Source: Aurantimonas sp. HBX-1 | GTDB lineage: Bacteria > Pseudomonadota > Alphaproteobacteria > Rhizobiales > Rhizobiaceae | NCBI RefSeq assembly: GCF_021391535.1 | Contig: NZ_CP090066.1 | Coordinates: 1,749,501-1,813,500, forward strand | Reading direction: 5' to 3' | DNA length: 64,000 nt | In this document: positions 62,573 to 64,000 of the stretch, one piece after another | Position numbering within the stretch: position 1 is the stretch's first letter | Layout: each line of letters opens with the position of its first letter | Made by a program: the position numbers and the translations under genes | The notes under the pieces: generated by a model | What the model saw: the letters and a program-made list of their open reading frames with translations, nothing else | Told to the model about the DNA's origin: nothing | The model's database searches: none

Positions 62573-63409
62573 TCAGCGCGAAAGCGGCGACAGGGCGCGG
62601 TAGAAAGTCGGCGTCAGCCCGGCCTCGGCGCGGGCCCGGTCGTTGAACGGCGCCTTCACCTCGCCGCGGAAACAGGCACGCACCAGTTCCTGGAACCGTT
62701 CGGCCGGATTGCGGCCCTCGCGGGCGCACAGGAAGCGGAACCACTTGGCGCCGATCGCCACATGCTTCTTCTCGTCGCGGTAGATGATCTCGAGGATCGC
62801 CGCGGTCTCGAGGTCGCCGACGCCGTGCAGCTTTTCCAGGAGCGACGGCGTGACGTCGAGGCCTCGTGCCTCCAGGATCAGTGGCACGACCGCCAGGCGC
62901 GCGCCGAGATCGTGGGACGTCGCCTCCACCGCCTGCCACAACCCGTCGTGGGCGGGCAGGGCGCCGTAGCGCGAATCGAGGCTGTCCAGCCGCCGGGAGA
63001 GCAGGCGGAAGTGCTTGGCCTCCTCCAGCGCCACGGTCATCCAGCCGTCGAAGAAGGAGCGCGGCACCTTCTCGGTGGCGAAGCGGGCGACGATGTCGAG
63101 CGCGAGGTCGATGGCGTTCAGCTCGATATGGGCGAGCGCATGGATGAGCGCGATGCGGCCTTCCGGCGAATGGACGGAGCGGCGCTTGACGGTGCGCGGC
63201 GACACGAGGAGCGGTTCGGCCGGCCGGCCCGGCCGGTCCGGAAGCGCCGGGTCGGTCGGCGCATGGACGCCGAGCCGACGGCCGAACCACAGCCGGCAGG
63301 CGGTGTTGGTGCGGTCGACCTTGCGATCGAGATCCGCCTCCTGCAGCGCCTCGACCGCCGCCTGCCGCAAGGTCGAAGGCAGCCGCCCGGCCGACGAAAC
63401 GCCGGTCAT
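62573..63409 (-). CDS. DUF455 family ferritin-like protein
   Basis: A 278-aa protein of the ferritin-like diiron superfamily (DUF455). Candidate metal ligands are the ALAHIELNAIDLAL helix, LEEAKHFRLLSRRL and YRDEKKHVAIGAKW, which supply Glu and ExxH residues. The N-terminal 60 residues contain a helix (LRQAAVEALQEADLDRKV) and a Pro-rich linker. Function is unknown. Its ATG overlaps the stop of the bcp-type peroxiredoxin gene (ATGA), so the two are coexpressed, suggesting an oxidative stress or metal theme. Confidence 0.88.
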   Translation of the reverse strand: MTGVSSAGRLPSTLRQAAVEALQEADLDRKVDRTNTACRLWFGRRLGVHAPTDPALPDRPGRPAEPLLVSPRTVKRRSVHSPEGRIALIHALAHIELNAIDLALDIVARFATEKVPRSFFDGWMTVALEEAKHFRLLSRRLDSLDSRYGALPAHDGLWQAVEATSHDLGARLAVVPLILEARGLDVTPSLLEKLHGVGDLETAAILEIIYRDEKKHVAIGAKWFRFLCAREGRNPAERFQELVRACFRGEVKAPFNDRARAEAGLTPTFYRALSPLSR

Positions 63410-63882
63410 CCGGCGGCGGCCATCTGCCGCGCGGCTTCCAGCACTTCCTCGGCGTGGCCGGGCACCTTCACCTTCGGCCACAGGCGGACGATAATGCCGT
63501 TGCCGTCGACCAGTGCGGTCGTGCGCTCGACGCCCATGTACTTGCGGCCGTACATGCTCTTCTCGACCCACAGGCCGAACGCGCCGATCAGCGACGTCTG
63601 CTCGTCGGAGAGCAGCCTGACCCGGAGACCGTGCTTGTCGCGGAACTTGCCGTGCTTCTTGACCGGATCGGGCGACACGCCGAACACCGGCACGCCGATC
63701 GCTTCGAATTCCGCCGTCAGCGCACCGAACTCGACAGCTTCGAGCGTGCATCCGGACGTATCGTCCTTGGGATAGAAATAGAGGACGAAGCCCTTGCCCT
63801 TGAGCTGTTCGAGCGAGACGAACTCGCCCCGGTCGTCGGGCAGCGAGAAGGCGGGACAGGGATCGCCCACGGAAAGCACCAT
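63406..63882 (-). CDS. bcp: Thioredoxin-dependent thiol peroxidase (Bcp/PrxQ family)
   Basis: Reduces hydrogen peroxide and organic peroxides using thioredoxin. The 158-aa peroxiredoxin has the active-site loop DDTSGCTLEA with peroxidatic C45; there is no Cys five residues later, so it lacks the usual PrxQ resolving cysteine. GVSPDPVKKHGKFRDKHGL and GVERTTALVDGNGIIVRLWP are typical Bcp segments. I start at MVLSVGDP, preceded by AAGGA at good spacing; 32 upstream codons lack similarity. First gene of the pair with DUF455. Confidence 0.95.
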   Translation of the reverse strand: MVLSVGDPCPAFSLPDDRGEFVSLEQLKGKGFVLYFYPKDDTSGCTLEAVEFGALTAEFEAIGVPVFGVSPDPVKKHGKFRDKHGLRVRLLSDEQTSLIGAFGLWVEKSMYGRKYMGVERTTALVDGNGIIVRLWPKVKVPGHAEEVLEAARQMAAAG

Positions 63883-64000
63883 GATGTCATCCTTTCGGCA
63901 TAATGGGGAACGACGGAAGGTCATGTCGGACAGATCGACCCCGGTCTGCAAGCCGTGAATTGGGCGACACGCCGTCACGTGCGCGCATGCGGTCGCCTCC

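Overview
The window is a gene-dense, high-GC piece of an alphaproteobacterial chromosome. The gene content and order point to the order Hyphomicrobiales (Rhizobiales): the end of a nuo operon, birA, RNase J, mce, a DUF1467 gene, proS, lolCD and dnaE; then divK-pleD, rpmG, and the block topA-rnr-DUF983-nudix; then dprA-plsY-pyrC'-pyrB, gatCAB, accBC-aat and rne. Alphaproteobacterial hallmarks support this: a GAAC-N7-GAAC LexA box, a TTAA-N7-TTAA CtrA box, the DivK/PleD pair, an NDUFA12-type complex I subunit and a short class II ProRS. The genus cannot be fixed from the sequence alone. I see no rRNA, recognisable tRNA, insertion sequence, prophage or CRISPR array.

Layout. 1-6.8 kb: 3' end of the complex I operon (nuoH end, an extra 73-aa membrane ORF, nuoI-N). 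6.8-10.1 kb: birA, RNase J, methylmalonyl-CoA epimerase and DUF1467. 10.2-10.4 kb: a strongly structured intergenic RNA candidate on the minus strand with its own terminator. 10.5-13.9 kb: proS-lolC-lolD. 13.96-17.7 kb: a LexA-box promoter driving a 28-aa membrane peptide, then dnaE. 17.8-20.2 kb (minus): DUF3572-HAD-dinB. 20.3-22.3 kb: divK-pleD, followed by a CtrA box and a long hairpin. 22.5-34.7 kb (minus): pyrB-pyrC'-plsY-dprA and topA-rnr-DUF983-nudix-MFS-rpmG. 34.8-37.4 kb: an AidB-like acyl-CoA dehydrogenase and small membrane proteins. 37.4-44.8 kb: ruvX, then the amidotransferase genes gatC, gatA and gatB with GNAT genes and two tandem Uma2 genes. 44.8-52.4 kb: NDUFA12, DUF2155, aat-accC-accB-aroQ, DsbA-like, M48 protease and an aminotransferase. 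52.5-64 kb: rne, an amidase, PBP1a, prfB (programmed frameshift), an M23 peptidase, a ferritin-like protein and a peroxiredoxin.

Most genes are housekeeping: respiration, translation (proS, gatCAB, prfB, rpmG, aat), RNA decay (RNase J, RNase R, RNase E), replication and repair (dnaE, dinB, topA, dprA, ruvX), lipid and pyrimidine synthesis, and envelope growth. The cell-cycle theme (divK, pleD, CtrA box, SOS-linked peptide, amidase, M23, PBP1a) is the most distinctive thread.

The most interesting unannotated items are: (i) the SOS-box-controlled 28-aa membrane peptide upstream of dnaE, a candidate functional analogue of Caulobacter SidA; (ii) the structured RNA between DUF1467 and proS, possibly the rhizobial alpha-r9 sRNA family; (iii) a perfect CtrA box and hairpin after pleD that may mark a cell-cycle sRNA; (iv) the extra membrane ORF between nuoH and nuoI; and (v) a dihydroorotase-like gene that has lost its metal-binding and catalytic residues.
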